The notes beneath the pieces were generated by a model that was not told where the DNA came from, did not search any database, and saw only the letters and a program-made list of their open reading frames with translations. This document shows positions 29,711 to 32,176 of a DNA stretch of 32,176 nucleotides, piece after piece. Source of the DNA: Actinomycetes bacterium (GTDB lineage Bacteria; Actinomycetota; Actinomycetes; S36-B12; CAIYMF01). Each line of letters opens with the position of its first letter. The first letter of the stretch is position 1. The position numbers and the translations under genes were made by a program. The stretch spans positions 1 through 32,176 of the forward strand of contig JAJXTD010000009.1 in NCBI GenBank assembly GCA_021784035.1, given 5' to 3'.

Positions 29711-30006
29711 GGCGTGGAAGGTAGCAGCGCGCGACGCGCGGGTGCGAACCTGTTCATCAGGCGGACGGCAGTCGCCGCCGGCCCGCTCTTGCAAGCACTT
29801 CGCGACGACGCGAAGGTCGAACCGTCAAGAGCACTGTTGAAGGCATGAGCAACTCGCCAGCCGTCTTCGACGATCACGGCCTCCCTCGGCGGCAGCGAGG
29901 ACATCTGCGCCGCCTGTGAGCATGCACAGCAGTTCTGGACAACCAGGATGAACAGAACTGCCAGGACGACGAGGCCTCTCGTGGCCACCAGCGGAGACTT
30001 TCGCAT
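29695..30006 (-). CDS. Hypothetical protein with signal/TM-like N-terminus (uncertain)
   Basis: [56 protein letters not shown]...; no clear RBS; its end overlaps the leader-peptide start. Confidence 0.25.
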   Translation of the reverse strand: MRKSPLVATRGLVVLAVLFILVVQNCCACSQAAQMSSLPPREAVIVEDGWRVAHAFNSALDGSTFASSRSACKSGPAATAVRLMNRFAPARRALLPSTPCVRG

Positions 30007-30075
30007 GGCCACGGACAGACGCGCACCCGCACGCTGCCACGGTAAACCTCCGACCCCCGTCAACGCGCGGACGCA

Positions 30076-30103
30076 CCCTTGCTGCCGGATCGCTCAGCAA
30101 GGG
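30076..30103 (-). terminator. Stem-loop downstream of the cupin gene
   Basis: cccttgctg-ccggatcgct-cagcaaggg, 9-bp perfect arms. Confidence 0.65.
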
Positions 30104-30119
30104 CGAGGAAGCACGGCAG

Positions 30120-30461
30120 CTACGCGCTGCTCGTGATCCGAACCGAGGACTGAACCATGACGACGACCATGCCCGCGTCGCTACCGGACTCATGGATCTC
30201 TCCCGGAGCCCACATCACGGCCTGGCCCGCCGTGATCAGGTGACGTTCACCGTCTTCGGCGCTCACCCAGCCGTCGCCTGTAGCGACGCAGAAGAGTTGC
30301 CACCAACGGCCTGCGTGGCGGCCGAGGACTCCGCCCGGAGAGACTCTCGCGATGTGCGTCCGGAAGTGCGCGTCTGCGTCGAATCGGGCGGCTTCGATGA
30401 GGTACAGCCCCGAGCTACCGTGCTCGTCCACGTCCCCTTGGTCGAGTTCGATCCACTCCAT
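30120..30461 (-). CDS. Cupin-domain protein
   Basis: MEWIELDQGDVDEHGSSGLYLIEAARFDADAHFRTHIARVSPGGVLGRHAGRWWQLFCVATGDGWVSAEDGERHLITAGQAVMWAPGEIHESGSDAGMVVVMVQ. Confidence 0.75.
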   Translation of the reverse strand: MEWIELDQGDVDEHGSSGLYLIEAARFDADAHFRTHIARVSPGGVLGRHAGRWWQLFCVATGDGWVSAEDGERHLITAGQAVMWAPGEIHESGSDAGMVVVMVQSSVRITSSA

Positions 30462-30522
30462 GGCGGGCACGGTATCCCGTGAACGCCCATCCGAGTCCAC
30501 GCCCTGGCGCGTGAGTCAGGAT

Positions 30523-30984
30523 TCACGTGGATGAGGGCCTGGCGCGCCGGCGTGGAGCGGCGCGGACGACCGCGTCGATGTCGAGGCCGTCCAGGCCGTC
30601 CCGCACTGTCGCTAGCAGCTTGATCAGCTGTCGACGCTGCGGCTCTGAGAGTTGCGCCATGACTGCGGTCTGCAAGGCGACCACCTCGGGCAGGAACTGG
30701 TCGACGAGTGCCCGCCCCTCGTCCGTGATCGCCACGAGCAGCCTTCGCCGGTCCGCGGGGTCGGGTCGGCGCTCAACCAGCCCACGTCGTTCCAAGGTGT
30801 CGAGAAGGGACGTGACGCTTGCGGTGGTCACGATGAGCCGTTGCGCGATGGTCGTCGGGGAGAGTGGCGCTCCGGCCCCCTCCAGGACCGCCAGCGCCTC
30901 GCGTCCGGCGCGTGAGAGGTGGTGGTGGCGCAAGGCCTGGTCGACGGCAGCGACGAATCGTTCGCCAGCCTGGACGAGGGCCAC
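30523..30984 (-). CDS. MarR-family transcriptional regulator (start uncertain)
   Basis: LSRAGREALAVLEGAGAPLSPTTIAQRLIVTTASVTSLLDTLERRGLVERRPDPADRRRLLVAITDEGRALVDQFLPEV; an upstream in-frame extension includes FEREFPGGSESANAS. Confidence 0.85.
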   Translation of the reverse strand: MALVQAGERFVAAVDQALRHHHLSRAGREALAVLEGAGAPLSPTTIAQRLIVTTASVTSLLDTLERRGLVERRPDPADRRRLLVAITDEGRALVDQFLPEVVALQTAVMAQLSEPQRRQLIKLLATVRDGLDGLDIDAVVRAAPRRRARPSST

Positions 30985-31050
30985 GATGCTCGCGTTCGCC
31001 GATTCACTGCCGCCGGGGAACTCGCGCTCGAACCTGCTGGCCGCGGCACG

Positions 31051-31085
31051 CGCCGAAGGGCTCCCGGAGCGGGAGCCCTTCGGCG
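31051..31085 (-). terminator. Perfect 15-bp stem-loop after the monooxygenase-like gene
   Basis: cgccgaagggctccc-ggagc-gggagcccttcggcg. Confidence 0.8.
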
Positions 31086-31103
31086 TTGAACCGCGGGTAG
31101 TGC

Positions 31104-31379
31104 TCAGTACTGCTCCCGCTCGGCCTCGGACCAGATGCTGACGTCGGGTGTCCCGACGACGCCAGCCTTGTCCATGGCCTCGCGGAGAGCCGGGTCGGTC
31201 GTGAAGGCACGCACCGCCGCTGCGTCGGGGAACTCGATCAGGGCCAGCACGGTGTTGCCGTCGCGCAGAACCCGGTAGCCGGTGGACCCGTGGCCGCGCC
31301 GCCCCGAGTCGTGGCCGTCGAATCCTGCCTTCCACGTGTCGAAGTCGTTCACCGTGTGCCGCACTGCCAGTGTGGTCAT
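31104..31379 (-). CDS. Antibiotic biosynthesis monooxygenase-like / dimeric alpha-beta barrel protein
   Basis: MTTLAVRHTVNDFDTWKAGFDGHDSGRRGHGSTGYRVLRDGNTVLALIEFPDAAAVRAFTTDPALREAMDKAGVVGTPDVSIW. Confidence 0.7.
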   Translation of the reverse strand: MTTLAVRHTVNDFDTWKAGFDGHDSGRRGHGSTGYRVLRDGNTVLALIEFPDAAAVRAFTTDPALREAMDKAGVVGTPDVSIWSEAEREQY

Positions 31380-31418
31380 GCTGACTCCTCATGTCGGGGG
31401 TGGCTCGCTGTGGTGAAT

Positions 31419-31438
31419 ATTGTTAGACCCCTAGCAAT
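31419..31438. promoter_or_regulatory. Candidate MarR operator
   Basis: ATTGTTAG-ACCC-CTAGCAAT: 8-bp arms with one mismatch, AT-rich, upstream of the monooxygenase-MarR unit. Confidence 0.5.
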
Positions 31439-31500
31439 TAGAAGTCAAGCAAAATATGGTCAGTGCTGTCACGGGACGGGAGTGCTGTCAGGAGGCGGCG

Positions 31501-31821
31501 ATGACCCTCGCGGTCGCAAGCGTTCTGCTCGCTCTTCTCAACCTTCTCAGCGCCACGCTCATCGCCGAACGCTGCCGCGTCGGCTGGCTTGTTGCCCTGG
31601 CAGCACAGGTCCCTTGGACCTGGTACGACATCCGGACCGGGCAGATCGGATTTCTGTTGCTCACGCTGGTCTACGTGCCTGTGTACGTCCGCGGGTGGCG
31701 GACGGCACGACAGCCGGGCACCGGGTCTGTCAGGCGAGGACATGGACATCCCCTGGTAAGAGTCGTCGGGCGCGACCGACGGCCAGGTCAGCGCTCTGAG
31801 TTCGACGCCTCGACGGCATAG
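31501..31821 (+). CDS. Small membrane protein (about three TM segments)
   Basis: MTLAVASVLLALLNLLSATLIAERCRVGWLVALAAQVPWTWYDIRTGQIGFLLLTLVYVPVYVRGWRTARQP; GGAGG RBS before ATG. Confidence 0.6.
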   Translation: MTLAVASVLLALLNLLSATLIAERCRVGWLVALAAQVPWTWYDIRTGQIGFLLLTLVYVPVYVRGWRTARQPGTGSVRRGHGHPLVRVVGRDRRPGQRSEFDASTA

Positions 31822-32006
31822 ACCAGCCGCCAACACACCTGGGTTCCGCCGCGCGGCACGAACCACATGCCGGATCTGGCGACACACTGCATGTAGGCGG
31901 CCTCGGCGTCCGTCCATGAGGTGGGAGACGCCAGCAGGCGGCCAAACTCGGCGTAGTCCTCGGCATCCGGCACCCGAGTGATGGCCGGATATCGCTCGGG
32001 TCGCAT
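31788..32006 (-). CDS. Hypothetical small protein
   Basis: MRPERYPAITRVPDAEDYAEFGRLLASPTSWTDAEAAYMQCVARSGMWFVPRGGTQVCWRLVYAVEASNSER; protein-like composition, weak RBS. Confidence 0.35.
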   Translation of the reverse strand: MRPERYPAITRVPDAEDYAEFGRLLASPTSWTDAEAAYMQCVARSGMWFVPRGGTQVCWRLVYAVEASNSER

Positions 32007-32100
32007 ACGACGTTTCCGAGTTCGTCCACACCGCCGAGCTCACGATGTCGGAGTTGTGCCGAAGCCCGTCTTCAACGGCGAGCGCTGGCCAGACCATCGG

Positions 32101-32176
32101 TTAGAACGGGGGCGGGTCGAGTGGCGGTGGCGCGGGCTCAGCCGGCGGCGGGTCGGGGTCGTCGAGGACCGGGCGC
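32101..32176 (-). CDS. C-terminus of a probable DUF222/HNH-endonuclease-type protein, truncated by window edge
   Basis: Minus strand reads RPVLDDPDPPPAEPAPPPLDPPPF*, a Pro-rich PPF tail often seen on actinobacterial DUF222/HNH proteins. Confidence 0.4.
   Translation of the reverse strand, partial: RPVLDDPDPPPAEPAPPPLDPPPF

Noticed and set aside
29825-30057. Alternative Cys-rich ORF starting at a GTG with good RBS ([14 protein letters not shown]...)
   Set aside because: Good RBS spacing but poor protein character; the competing frame with a signal-like segment is also unsupported, so neither is called with confidence.

Overview
32 kb of high-GC actinobacterial chromosome (gene content and codon bias suggest a Cellulomonas-like Micrococcales relative; this is inference). 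Most of it is core metabolism. In order it holds: an amidohydrolase; a DUF4258-like small protein; tRNA-Val(TAC); a zinc-ribbon protein and a peroxiredoxin; DUF3052 divergent from aceE; the fatty-acid cluster fasR-fabD-fabH-acpP-fabF-accD; two P-loop kinase-like genes (one frameshifted); a Nudix hydrolase; DUF3145; a ferric-reductase-like membrane protein / FMN-binding protein / ApbE cassette with its own two-component system; DinB, PPOX and YbhN-like genes; a metY-metX operon behind a probable Cys-type leader peptide and terminator hairpin; and a small MarR/cupin/monooxygenase module. Both edges appear to cut DUF222/HNH-endonuclease-type genes. Points most worth a second look: (i) a 132-bp element with 51-bp imperfect inverted arms directly after aceE that abuts a truncated pirin N-terminus; (ii) the leader peptide/attenuator upstream of metYX; (iii) a FabD with a C-terminal biotinyl/lipoyl-like domain that lacks the modifiable lysine; (iv) a palindrome overlapping the fasR stop codon and a hairpin between acpP and fabF; (v) the flavinylation/redox cassette; (vi) two intergenic tandem arrays (65-bp and 21-bp units). 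I found no CRISPR array, prophage or complete IS element. All identities are from reading the translations; no database search was run.
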